In this document: positions 28,720 through 35,711 of the stretch, piece after piece
Layout of the letters: each line of letters begins with the position of its first letter
How positions within the stretch are numbered: the first letter of the stretch is position 1
Source: Paucilactobacillus nenjiangensis
GTDB lineage: Bacteria > Bacillota > Bacilli > Lactobacillales > Lactobacillaceae
Direction of reading: 5' to 3'
DNA length: 35,711 bases
NCBI RefSeq assembly: GCF_005405445.1
Contig: NZ_BJEB01000017.1
Span: forward strand, 1-35,711
Notes under the pieces: generated by a model
What the model was told of the DNA's origin: nothing
What the model saw: the letters and a program-made list of their open reading frames with translations, nothing else
Database searches by the model: none
Program-made: the position numbers and the translations under genes

Positions 28720-29607
28720 TTACACCTTCTTCATCAAAAATGCTTTCATATCATCAGCCAACTCACACGTTAATTCAATATATTGATTTTTAAATGGGCT
28801 AAAAAATTTTACATAATAACAATGCAGTGCCTGTCGCTCCAATCCAGTTGGCCCTTCATACATCTGGTCACCAATCAGCGGATGTCCCAAAAAGTTAAAA
28901 TGCACTCTGATTTGATGGGTTCTTCCAGTATGTAACATCACATCCACCAGAGTTGCGTCCGTAAATCGTTGCTTAACCCAATACTCGGTTGTTGCATATT
29001 TACCGTTCGTTCCAACTTGCCGTTTCACAAATGAATCTGGGTCACGCTCTAATGCTGCTTCAATTAGACCATGATTAGCTGGTATGACTCCTGAAGTAAT
29101 TGCTTGATATTTTTTTACTACTCGGTGTTGTTTCAACTGTTGATCAATGACGGCATGGGCAAATCTGTGTTTGGGGAAAATGACAATTCCACTCGTGTCC
29201 TTGTCCAGTCTGGTAGCAACATGGGTAACTTGATCTGGGTAATTCATCCGCTGATAATAGCCCTTCACGCGATTTACCAAACTATCTGCAGTCACAACAT
29301 GATGCGCAGGAACAGTCGCAACCCCAGCTGGCTTATTCAAGATTAAATAATCATCATCCTCATAAATAATATCAATAGGTGCACTACAGCTGTCAACTCG
29401 GTCAGTAGCTTCTTCATTGGGCAGAACCAACGTAACTGTATCACCAGTATGCATTAGATTAACAGTCCAGACGTGGTCACCATTTAACAAAATATCGCCG
29501 CCATGGTATTTGGCGACGACTAACAGTGACCTAGTAACTCCATTCATGCCTAAAAATGTTCTAACTTTAATTGGTACTTCATCATGATACGTCCAAGCAA
29601 ATCTCAC
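28720..29607 (-). CDS. RluA/RluD family pseudouridine synthase
   Basis: 295-residue RNA pseudouridine synthase. The catalytic motif RLDKDTSG has Asp135. It is preceded by DIIYEDDDYLILNKPAGV and followed by KKYQAI and LHTGRTHQIRVHFNFLGHPLIGD, all typical of the family. The N-terminal part (1-65) is a shortened S4-like region. Position after nadK matches Bacillus yjbO. The RNA target is not deducible from sequence. GTG start 29607 overlaps the nadK stop as GTGA, with GGAGG upstream. Confidence 0.93.
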   Translation of the reverse strand: MRFAWTYHDEVPIKVRTFLGMNGVTRSLLVVAKYHGGDILLNGDHVWTVNLMHTGDTVTLVLPNEEATDRVDSCSAPIDIIYEDDDYLILNKPAGVATVPAHHVVTADSLVNRVKGYYQRMNYPDQVTHVATRLDKDTSGIVIFPKHRFAHAVIDQQLKQHRVVKKYQAITSGVIPANHGLIEAALERDPDSFVKRQVGTNGKYATTEYWVKQRFTDATLVDVMLHTGRTHQIRVHFNFLGHPLIGDQMYEGPTGLERQALHCYYVKFFSPFKNQYIELTCELADDMKAFLMKKV

Positions 29608-30413
29608 TTAATTCCTCCAATAAACGCCTCGTCAACACGCTTCCAGAAACTAGTATGACGATATCTTGCAAATGAAATTTCATGAGGCGAAATTTCATAA
29701 TGAATTTTGGCAATCTTTTTCTTATTATCCATGTCATGTGCTTGTAAATTATCAGCACTGACAATTAACTGTTCATCGGTGTTCAACACTAAGTCTAAAT
29801 ATTGATCCTTACCAACAATGATTGGAGACCCTAGAGTTCTAAATACTCGATTATTAATCGAGGCAATTTCACCCAGTTGTAATCCAACTAAACTAGGATC
29901 AATGACTGCCCCACCTACTGACTTGTTATAACCCGTTGAGCCCGTCGGCGTCGAGACACATAATCCGTCGCCTCGAAATCTTTCAAACAATTCGCCTTTG
30001 ATGTAAATATCGCATACCATCGTATTTTCAATTTTCTTAACAGTAGATTCATTCAGTGCCGTAAAGTTATCAACACTGCCATCTTGATAAATAATATCCA
30101 CACATACCAATGGATAGCTAACCTTTTGGCCATTATCACTAGCTAGCCCATCAACCATCTGTCCGACTTCAAAATCGCGCCAGTCGGTATAAAAGCCTAG
30201 ATGTCCCGTATGGACTCCAACAAACCTAACATCATCAATTTGATGCGCATAATGATGGAATGCGGACAGCAAGGTCCCATCACCACCAACTGTAATGACA
30301 ACTTCTGGGTTATCATCGTCAACTTCAATGTTAGTCTTATTTATTTCTTTCATGATTAAATCTGAAACTCGATTTGAATCTTCTGTATGATTACTGTAAA
30401 TAGAAACCTTCAT
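29604..30413 (-). CDS. nadK: NAD kinase
   Basis: Cytoplasmic ATP-NAD kinase that makes NADP. It is 269 residues, typical for the Gram-positive enzyme. The GGDGT motif is at 43-47, followed by GVHTGHLGFYTD. The second conserved block is FRGDGLCVSTPTGSTGYNKSVGGAV, with the GSPIIVG-type segment after it. AGAGGT precedes ATG 30413. It lies 16 bp after relQ and overlaps the pseudouridine synthase gene by four bases, so the three are co-transcribed and probably coupled. Confidence 0.97.
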   Translation of the reverse strand: MKVSIYSNHTEDSNRVSDLIMKEINKTNIEVDDDNPEVVITVGGDGTLLSAFHHYAHQIDDVRFVGVHTGHLGFYTDWRDFEVGQMVDGLASDNGQKVSYPLVCVDIIYQDGSVDNFTALNESTVKKIENTMVCDIYIKGELFERFRGDGLCVSTPTGSTGYNKSVGGAVIDPSLVGLQLGEIASINNRVFRTLGSPIIVGKDQYLDLVLNTDEQLIVSADNLQAHDMDNKKKIAKIHYEISPHEISFARYRHTSFWKRVDEAFIGGIK

Positions 30414-30429
30414 AATTTACCTCTGTTTT

Positions 30430-31104
30430 TTAAGGTGTATCATCTGTCCGTTCTTGATCTTGATTTTCATATTTAGACCATACATCTTTTTTGCCGTACG
30501 AAAATAGGTTTTGCGCTTCTTGAATTTCTTCTCTAATTTCAGACATTTCAGTATCCAATTTAAATGCCGCTTCACCAGCACGCTGAAGCCGATCACTTAA
30601 TTCTTCAGGAAAATCATCTTGATATTTATAATTAAGGGAATGTTCAATTGTTGCCCAAAAATTCATAGCCAAAGTCCTGACTTGAATTTCCACTAATAAC
30701 TTTTTTTCACCTGTCACTAAATAGACCGGATACTCAACAACAAGATGGTAAGACCGATATCCACTACTCTTGGCATTAGTAATATAGTCACGTTCCTCAA
30801 GAATCGTCATATCAGTCCGTTTACGCAATAGGTCAACTACTTGATAGATATCCTCTACAAATTGACACATAATTCGTAAGCCGGCAATATCTTGCAAATC
30901 TTGTTCTAAACGATCTTCTTCGACATGGCGTCTAACCATTTTTTCTTTAATACTATCGACTGGCTTAACTCGACCAGTGACAAACTCAATTGGAGCATGT
31001 TGATTTAAATCTTGAAATTGTTTTCGCATTCCCCGAAATTTAACTTTTAATTCATCAACTGCTTGTTGGTATGGCAGTAAAAAATGCTTCCAATCTTCGA
31101 TCAT
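30430..31104 (-). CDS. relQ: Small alarmone synthetase RelQ ((p)ppGpp synthetase)
   Basis: 224-residue single-domain (p)ppGpp synthetase with no hydrolase domain. Conserved motifs are PIEFVTGRVKPVDSI, QDIAGLRIMCQF, RDYITNAKSSGYRSYHLVV and VEIQVRTLAMNFWATIEHSLNYKY, which hold the ATP/GDP binding and catalytic residues. The C-terminal helix EAAFKLDTEMSEIREEIQEAQ is the tetramerisation region of RelQ (Bacillus YjbM). The ATG at 31104 has GGGAGG eight bases upstream and matches the usual N-terminus; the in-frame ATG at 31137 has no SD. It is first gene of the operon with nadK, a pseudouridine synthase gene and mgtE. Confidence 0.95.
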   Translation of the reverse strand: MIEDWKHFLLPYQQAVDELKVKFRGMRKQFQDLNQHAPIEFVTGRVKPVDSIKEKMVRRHVEEDRLEQDLQDIAGLRIMCQFVEDIYQVVDLLRKRTDMTILEERDYITNAKSSGYRSYHLVVEYPVYLVTGEKKLLVEIQVRTLAMNFWATIEHSLNYKYQDDFPEELSDRLQRAGEAAFKLDTEMSEIREEIQEAQNLFSYGKKDVWSKYENQDQERTDDTP

Positions 31105-31287
31105 CTTGCTCGCCTCCCGCTCAATATCTTGTTTCATTTTATCATACTTTGTGCATTTATTAATTAATAACTCCTAGGTTTTATCCTAATCTCCCTTGAC
31201 ATTAATACGATTTTTTGGAAAAATTAAAAATGATGATTTGTACGGACAACTTTAAGTCGTTTTAATTGAATTCTGCATCAAATTATC

Positions 31288-31316
31288 TTAAAGTAGTTGA
31301 AGTAAAAGGATATACA
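31288..31316 (+). promoter_or_regulatory. Candidate promoter of spxH
   Basis: TTAAAG (31288-31293), 17 bp and TATACA (31311-31316), about 33 bp before the spxH start. A TTGACA at 31196-31201 lies further upstream but lacks a good -10. Confidence 0.5.
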
Positions 31317-31348
31317 TAGTTAATTATCGATAAAAAGGAGGAGCCATT

Positions 31349-31972
31349 TTGTTCGAAATCCATTTATTCGTCAATCCGCTTGATTCACAATGCATGCAAT
31401 GTGAACAAGACGCTTTGAAATTCAAGCAAAATCTCAATGGTCACGTAAGAATTCAATTTCTGCCATTGGTTAACATGCAAACTGTTACAAATACAATTAA
31501 ACAATTAAATCTTGACCCACATAATTTACCATTAAGAAATCGCATCACCCAGCATCTACTTGATGTCGCACTAGATTATAAGGCTGCTTCATTCCAGGGC
31601 CGAAAAAAAGGGCGCTCATTTTTATTTGAAATGCAAGACGCCATTATGGAACAAGGGCAACAATATTCTTCATCAATGAGTATTCAAATAGCTCGTGAAC
31701 TTGGACTAGATGCAGAGATGTTCTCCGAAGATCGTGCTTCCAAGCTTGCAAAGAATTCCTTCAAGGACGACCAAAAGTTAGCTCAAGAGATGGGCGTAAC
31801 TGATGAATCTTCAGCTGTAGTCTTCAATTCAACCATTGAACAAGATGGTATTTTAATTCCTAATTTTAGTTATAAATCACTAACTGAAGTCTGCTCAACC
31901 AAATTAGATTCAGTCGATCACTTCGTAGCTAACCTGAAAGAAAAGCAACATCCATCATTACACATCATTTAG
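31349..31972 (+). CDS. spxH: ClpXP adaptor protein SpxH (YjbH, DsbA-like)
   Basis: 207-residue cytoplasmic thioredoxin/DsbA-fold protein that delivers the stress regulator Spx to ClpXP for degradation in relatives. The N-terminus shows MFEIHLFVNPLDSQC with a CxxC pair (C15, C18). The helical insert and SMSIQIARELGLDAEMF follow, and the C-terminal thioredoxin strand is SSAVVFNS. The start is TTG 31349 with a strong AAAGGAGGAG; no ATG is near. It is divergent from relQ, as in the Bacillus yjb region. It could in principle be a general DsbA-family oxidoreductase, but context favours SpxH. Confidence 0.88.
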   Translation: MFEIHLFVNPLDSQCMQCEQDALKFKQNLNGHVRIQFLPLVNMQTVTNTIKQLNLDPHNLPLRNRITQHLLDVALDYKAASFQGRKKGRSFLFEMQDAIMEQGQQYSSSMSIQIARELGLDAEMFSEDRASKLAKNSFKDDQKLAQEMGVTDESSAVVFNSTIEQDGILIPNFSYKSLTEVCSTKLDSVDHFVANLKEKQHPSLHII

Positions 31973-31980
31973 TGCTACTT

Positions 31981-33027
31981 TCAACGTTCCCGTTTGGGAA
32001 CGTTTTTTATTTGGGTTAATTTCTCAATCTCTGATTGAAACCAAACTGGATATTTTACTAAGGTAATTTGTTGATTATCTTTTTGTATAATTTCTCCCTT
32101 AATCAACTTCTGACTAAATTCCTTTAATGTCTGAAGTCGCAACTGTTCAATATTGAGAACACAACAATAATCCAACCACCGACCAGCGGACAAGCTTTGT
32201 AACCACTCCAACCATTCTTTTCGGTCCCAAGAATAACCGATGGGCAACCGTTCAATTGCTAATAACACTTCAACTTGAAAAAAAGAACGTTTAACAGTCA
32301 TAATTGGCCAGGCGGATTCTTGAAAATGAGCGATTAAAGGCATCAACCGCAAGTCATGATGATTCAAATAACATTGCTCTGCAATTTGCATCAGATCAAC
32401 CGATTTAGCACGCAACTTTTGACTAATCTTTTCAATCTGCTGGCTTAAAACATCCCGACGAGAAAGCTGTTTGGAGCATAATTCAAAATGACAAAATTCA
32501 TAATTATATTCAAATAAAGCAGTCTCAGTATTCCAAAATAAAATACAAAATCGTTTCTGAAACAGTTGAGTAAATTGCGCGACTTTCTCATCTGTCAATT
32601 TATGCCGGTACGGTTTTCCTAACGCCCAAATCACTTCAATATTTAATTGGCGGTACCCTTGATTACGCTCTGTTAATCTTCGACATGATATCGGACTACA
32701 TTGAAACTCAATGGCAATTCTTCGTCCATTAACTTCAATCAATATATCTGGCCGCTGTTTTATTTCAGATAAATAAACTTCATAGCGGGGTTGATATCCA
32801 TTTAAGTTTGCCCATTGAAAAATTTGTTTTTTCCCTAATAAATGCTCCTCTGTTTCCCCTTCACTGCTTGCACATTCACTACCCTTTTGATGTGCAAAAT
32901 AGGGTAATTTAATGGCCCCACATTTGAAAATAACGACCGACCCACATGCTGGACAAATATATTTTTGTTGCCGATCAATTTTTTTGTCGGCAATCACTAT
33001 CTTGCCGTTTAACTTAGCTGCTATCAT
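31981..33027 (-). CDS. coiA: Competence protein CoiA
   Basis: 348-residue protein of the CoiA family, which supports recombination during natural transformation. An N-terminal zinc-finger-like part has C25-PA-C28 and a later His/Cys segment (FAHQKGSEC). The nuclease-like domain has RPDILIEVNGRRIAIEFQ, giving Asp94 and Glu107-x-Gln109 of a PD-(D/E)xK fold. The C-terminal half is less conserved. The reading frame is intact. ATG 33027 follows AGGTGATGAA. It stands alone on the minus strand, convergent with spxH, without the mecA or pepF neighbours seen in other Firmicutes. Confidence 0.9.
   Translation of the reverse strand: MIAAKLNGKIVIADKKIDRQQKYICPACGSVVIFKCGAIKLPYFAHQKGSECASSEGETEEHLLGKKQIFQWANLNGYQPRYEVYLSEIKQRPDILIEVNGRRIAIEFQCSPISCRRLTERNQGYRQLNIEVIWALGKPYRHKLTDEKVAQFTQLFQKRFCILFWNTETALFEYNYEFCHFELCSKQLSRRDVLSQQIEKISQKLRAKSVDLMQIAEQCYLNHHDLRLMPLIAHFQESAWPIMTVKRSFFQVEVLLAIERLPIGYSWDRKEWLEWLQSLSAGRWLDYCCVLNIEQLRLQTLKEFSQKLIKGEIIQKDNQQITLVKYPVWFQSEIEKLTQIKNVPKRER
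31983..32008 (+). terminator. spxH terminator embedded in the coiA 3' end
   Basis: A perfect 9-bp stem AACGTTCCC/GGGAACGTT with a four-base loop, followed by T6 on the plus strand, ten bases after the spxH stop. The same bases encode the last residues of convergent coiA (NVPKRER and part of its stop). The minus-strand side has no T run, so it works only for spxH. Confidence 0.92.
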
Positions 33028-33062
33028 TTCATCACCTATAAGTTAAATACGTAAAAAAGTCC

Positions 33063-33092
33063 AAAAAAATAGAAACTAATTAAAATAGTTTC
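33063..33092 (-). terminator. Terminator of the metA-metY operon
   Basis: A stem GAAACTA/TAGTTTC (7 bp, loop TTTTAAT) followed by TA and T7 on the minus strand, between metY and coiA. Read-through could supply some coiA transcript. Confidence 0.8.
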
Positions 33093-33104
33093 CATTTCTA
33101 AACC

Positions 33105-34379
33105 TTAAATTTGATCTAGTGCTTGTTTCAAATCATCAATTAGGTCATCCGCATTTTCAATCCCAACTGAAATTCTAATCAAATCTGGAGTAATTCCCGC
33201 CTCTTTCAATTCGGCTTCGTTTAGCTGCGCATGTGTCGTTGAAGCTGGATGGATGATTAATGAATGTGTATCCCCAACGTTAGCTAATAATGAGAATAAT
33301 TCTGTTTTTTCAATGAGTTGTTTACCTGCTTTTTCACCGCCAGTTAAGCCAAGGGTGAAGATTGAGCCAACTCCTTTTTCGAAATACTTATCTGCTAATG
33401 GCTTGTATTTGCTGTCGCCTAATTCAGGATAATTAATCCAGGCTACCTTAGGATTATTATTTAAGAAGTCGACAATTTTACGAGTGTTTTCAACATGGCG
33501 TTCAACCCGCAACGAGAGGCTTTCAAGTCCTTGAATAAATAGGAACGAGTTAAATGGACTGATAGCAGCCCCAGTATCTCGTAAGACTTGTGCTCGAACC
33601 TTGGTGGTAAATGCTCCTCCACCTAACGTGCTCCAAACTAAGCCATTGTACTGGGCATCTGGTTCTGTAAAGCCAGGGTACCGACCATTAGTAAAATCAA
33701 ATTTACCATTTTCAACAATCACCCCACCCATTGAAGTTCCGTGACCGCCAATAAACTTAGTGGCTGAATGAACCACAACATCGGCTCCAAAGTCTAATGG
33801 ACGAGTCAAGTATGGTGTGCCAAAGGTATTATCGACAATCAAGATGAGATTATTGTCATGAGCGATTTTAGCAATTGCTTCAAAATCAACTAAATTGATT
33901 CCCGGATTGCCAATACTTTCAACGTACAAAGCTTTAGTGTGTTCGTTAATTTTAGTCGCAAAATTTTGAGGATCATCTGGGTCAACAAAACGAGTGGTGA
34001 TTCCTAACTTCTTCAAAGTCACACTAAACAAATCATATGTTCCACCGTAGATAGTACTTGCAGATACAAGTTCATCGCCAGCGTCAGCAACATTCAAAAT
34101 TGCAGCCGTGATTGCAGCTGAACCAGTTGCCAAAGCAACTGCCGAAGTTCCATTTTCAAGAGCCGCCACACGAGCTTCAAAAACAGACGTGGTTGGATTT
34201 GTTAAACGAGTATAAATATTACCCGCATCAGTCAATGCAAAACGTCCTGCGGCTTGTTCTGCGTCTTTAAAGACATATGAGGTTGTTTGATAAATGGGAA
34301 CTGCTCGTGCTCCTGTTTCGTCAACTGTTTGTCCTGCCGTTACTTGTAATGTTTCAAAATGTAATTGTTTTTCTGTCAT
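33105..34379 (-). CDS. metY: O-acetylhomoserine sulfhydrylase (aminocarboxypropyltransferase)
   Basis: PLP-dependent enzyme of the Cys/Met metabolism family, predicted to convert O-acetylhomoserine and sulfide to homocysteine. It is 424 residues, the longer length typical of OAH sulfhydrylases. Motifs are [10 protein letters not shown] (28-37), IYTRLTNPT (Tyr56, Arg58), [19 protein letters not shown] (Asp183) and the PLP-lysine motif [11 protein letters not shown] with Lys208. SD AAGGGAG precedes ATG 34379. It lies 24 bp after metA in the same T-box-controlled transcript. Cystathionine gamma-synthase/lyase relatives are shorter and fit less well. Confidence 0.93.
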   Translation of the reverse strand: MTEKQLHFETLQVTAGQTVDETGARAVPIYQTTSYVFKDAEQAAGRFALTDAGNIYTRLTNPTTSVFEARVAALENGTSAVALATGSAAITAAILNVADAGDELVSASTIYGGTYDLFSVTLKKLGITTRFVDPDDPQNFATKINEHTKALYVESIGNPGINLVDFEAIAKIAHDNNLILIVDNTFGTPYLTRPLDFGADVVVHSATKFIGGHGTSMGGVIVENGKFDFTNGRYPGFTEPDAQYNGLVWSTLGGGAFTTKVRAQVLRDTGAAISPFNSFLFIQGLESLSLRVERHVENTRKIVDFLNNNPKVAWINYPELGDSKYKPLADKYFEKGVGSIFTLGLTGGEKAGKQLIEKTELFSLLANVGDTHSLIIHPASTTHAQLNEAELKEAGITPDLIRISVGIENADDLIDDLKQALDQI

Positions 34380-34403
34380 AAGTTAAATCTCCCTTTTTTA
34401 TTG

Positions 34404-35249
34404 TTATTTTATTTGGTTTAACCAATTAGCAAATAATTTAACTCCATCTGCGTGCCAATAATTTTTGACATCACTGGTTGGATTGTTTTGCTTAAAATAG
34501 TTATCTGGAACATGTGGTTCTAAGCCAGCATCGACATCCCTAAAATACTCATTGTATAACGTCCCAGTACTATATTCTGGATGCCCCGTGATAAAGGTAC
34601 TCCGGTGATCTTTCGTGACTATAATTTGGGGGCCGGTAATTTTAGAAGTAGTTAAGACAGTTAAATCATCTTGTTGCAAGATATCTTCATCATCCAGTGT
34701 GGTATGACGTGAATGTGGCAAATAAAAAGTGTCACCAAATCCATCAAGCAGAGGATCAATTAACTGACTGTGATGCGGGAAAATACCTGAAATTTTATCA
34801 TCGACATTATGTTTTTGAATTCCGTAATCCGCATATAAGGCAGCTTGGCTTGCCCAGCAAAAATAAATTGACTGTGTTACATGTGTCCTTGACCATTCGA
34901 GTAATTGTTTAAATTCTTCCCAGTAATCAACTTCTTCAAATTCCATACATTCTACTGGCGCACCCGTTACCAGCAAACCATCATAGTATTCATCTTTAAT
35001 ATCGTCGATAGTTACATAGGTTTCTTGTAAATGATCAAGTACATCAGATTTAAAATGATGCGATTTTGGATATAAAAATGTGAAATTAATTGACTTGGAA
35101 TAACCGGAACACAAATTCAAAATCTGACTTTCCGTTTCCAATTTATTAGGCATGATATTCAAAACCAATAAATTAATTGTGTCTGTACTATATTGATTGG
35201 GTTGGCTCAACTTAAATTGCTTATGTTTAATAGCTTGTAATCCAGTCAT
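34404..35249 (-). CDS. metA: Homoserine O-acetyltransferase (MetA family)
   Basis: First committed step of methionine synthesis: acylates homoserine. It is 281 residues, shorter than the roughly 300-310 of typical MetA, lacking some residues at both ends. The catalytic Cys131 is in YFCWASQAAL, and His223 and Glu225 are in ITGHPEY. The specificity position reads GAPVE (Glu100, equivalent to position 111 of the family), which in characterised members means acetyl-CoA rather than succinyl-CoA. The ATG at 35249 follows AGGAGGTGA; the GTG at 35258 lies inside the SD. It is first gene after a Met T-box. Confidence 0.94.
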   Translation of the reverse strand: MTGLQAIKHKQFKLSQPNQYSTDTINLLVLNIMPNKLETESQILNLCSGYSKSINFTFLYPKSHHFKSDVLDHLQETYVTIDDIKDEYYDGLLVTGAPVECMEFEEVDYWEEFKQLLEWSRTHVTQSIYFCWASQAALYADYGIQKHNVDDKISGIFPHHSQLIDPLLDGFGDTFYLPHSRHTTLDDEDILQQDDLTVLTTSKITGPQIIVTKDHRSTFITGHPEYSTGTLYNEYFRDVDAGLEPHVPDNYFKQNNPTSDVKNYWHADGVKLFANWLNQIK

Positions 35250-35279
35250 AATTATCACCTCCTGGAGTTATTTAAAAAT

Positions 35280-35572
35280 AAAAAAAATACCTTCGTTCAC
35301 CAAATGCAAATAAAGCATTTAGGGACGAAGGTATTCGCGGTACCACCCATGTTTGCATGAGTTTCACAACTCATGCCTCAAAAGTACATCAAATAGTGAC
35401 TATACTCCGCATTTTATCGTGTGCAAACGGATCATCAGCATCAAGACACCGACTCACTGGCTCCAAGATCATCTTCAAGTCAAGCTAACACCATTCCATT
35501 TCACCAACCGGAACTCTCTGTATTCGTTAGATAACTTTACTCTTCTTTTCTTTGCCATTTAGTTTTAATCTG
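35280..35572 (-). promoter_or_regulatory. T-box leader of metA-metY (methionine specific)
   Basis: A clear T-box riboswitch on the minus strand. Stem I includes the AGAGAG bulge and TTCC-GGTTGGTGAAAT-GGAA. The specifier ATG (Met) is at 35470-35472, within GAAG-ATG-ATCTTGGAG. The T-box sequence TGGGTGGTACCGC lies at 35337-35349. The terminator pairs ATACCTTCGT/ACGAAGGTAT (35287-35296 with 35325-35334), has an inner AAATGC/GCATTT hairpin, and ends in eight T. Uncharged tRNA-Met would permit read-through into metA-metY. Confidence 0.95.
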
Positions 35573-35578
35573 TTTTTA

Positions 35579-35606
35579 ATAATAACATCAAAATTGATAA
35601 AGTCAA
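35579..35606 (-). promoter_or_regulatory. Promoter of the metA T-box operon
   Basis: TTGACT (35601-35606), a 16-bp spacer and TATTAT (35579-35584) with a TGT extended -10 on the minus strand, placed so that transcription would begin just before the T-box leader. Confidence 0.8.
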
Positions 35607-35649
35607 CAAAAAAAACCAATTACATCAAAAAATGGGTTCTACAATATTT

Positions 35650-35690
35650 GGTACTGATAGAGATTCACTTTGTGAATTTATACTGGTGCC
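35650..35690. repeat. Long imperfect inverted repeat at the right edge
   Basis: GGTACTGATAGAGATTCAC and GTGAATTTATACTGGTGCC pair around a TTT loop to give about 17 of 19 positions including wobbles. On the plus strand it is followed by ATTTTCTATT. It may be a terminator of a gene outside the window or a mobile hairpin repeat; no gene inside the window uses it. Confidence 0.55.
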
Positions 35691-35711
35691 ATTTTCTATT
35701 ATCAAGTAAAA

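Noticed and set aside
31196-31230. TTGACA as the -35 of spxH
   Set aside because: No acceptable -10 at 16-18 bp, and the pair at 31288-31316 is closer and better spaced.
35353-35562. 69-codon plus-strand frame at the right end
   Set aside because: It lies entirely within the methionine T-box leader on the opposite strand.
1-35711. Mobile elements, CRISPR, prophage or plasmid features
   Set aside because: No transposase, integrase, repeat-spacer pattern, tRNA attachment site or target-site duplications were seen; gene content is core and colinear.

Overview
The window looks like a piece of the core chromosome of a low-GC Gram-positive bacterium, most probably a member of the Lactobacillaceae. 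The evidence is the AT-rich sequence, AGGAGG-type ribosome binding sites, frequent TTG and GTG starts, T-box leaders, a Firmicute division/cell-wall (dcw) cluster headed by mraZ with a DUF3397 gene upstream, and a DUF4044 micro-protein next to ftsK. The species cannot be named from the sequence alone. I found 33 protein genes, no tRNA or rRNA genes, no CRISPR array and no insertion sequence.

Region 1 (238-18050, all on the minus strand) is the dcw cluster. In transcription order it runs: DUF3397 membrane protein; terminator; mraZ; rsmH; ftsL; a PASTA-domain class B penicillin-binding protein; mraY; murD; murG; divIB; ftsA; ftsZ; sepF; yggT/ylmG; ylmH; a divergent DivIVA paralogue; canonical divIVA; and ileS behind a T-box leader. 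These genes make the lipid-linked peptidoglycan precursor (MraY, MurD, MurG), cross-link it at the septum (PBP, FtsL, DivIB), build and anchor the Z ring (FtsZ, FtsA, SepF) and mark poles and septa (DivIVA). The mraZ promoter carries three GTGG elements spaced exactly 10 bp apart, a probable autoregulatory MraZ operator.

Region 2 (18140-25579) is mixed housekeeping: a CorA-type metal transporter and the 41-residue DUF4044 peptide on the plus strand, then ftsK on the minus strand, convergent with them across a shared terminator. Next come trmL, rlmA and an AI-2E-family membrane protein on the minus strand, and a divergent 6-phosphogluconolactonase. A 190-bp gap between rlmA and trmL holds an unexplained GC-rich block followed by a T8 run.

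Region 3 (25653-33027) holds aspartate ammonia-lyase, the tightly packed relQ-nadK-pseudouridine synthase-mgtE operon, the divergent ClpXP adaptor gene spxH and the convergent competence gene coiA. The spxH terminator hairpin lies inside the last codons of coiA. The neighbourhood resembles the yjb region of Bacillus with some genes missing or rearranged.

Region 4 (33105-35711) is a two-gene methionine operon, metA-metY, under a methionine-specific T-box with a clear promoter. A key MetA residue predicts acetyl-CoA use, so the two genes fit an O-acetylhomoserine route to homocysteine.

I did not find a convincing wholly new system. The best leads are the second DivIVA lacking the membrane-contact Arg18, the periodic mraZ operator, the terminator embedded in coiA, the rlmA-trmL intergenic element and a long imperfect hairpin at the right edge.
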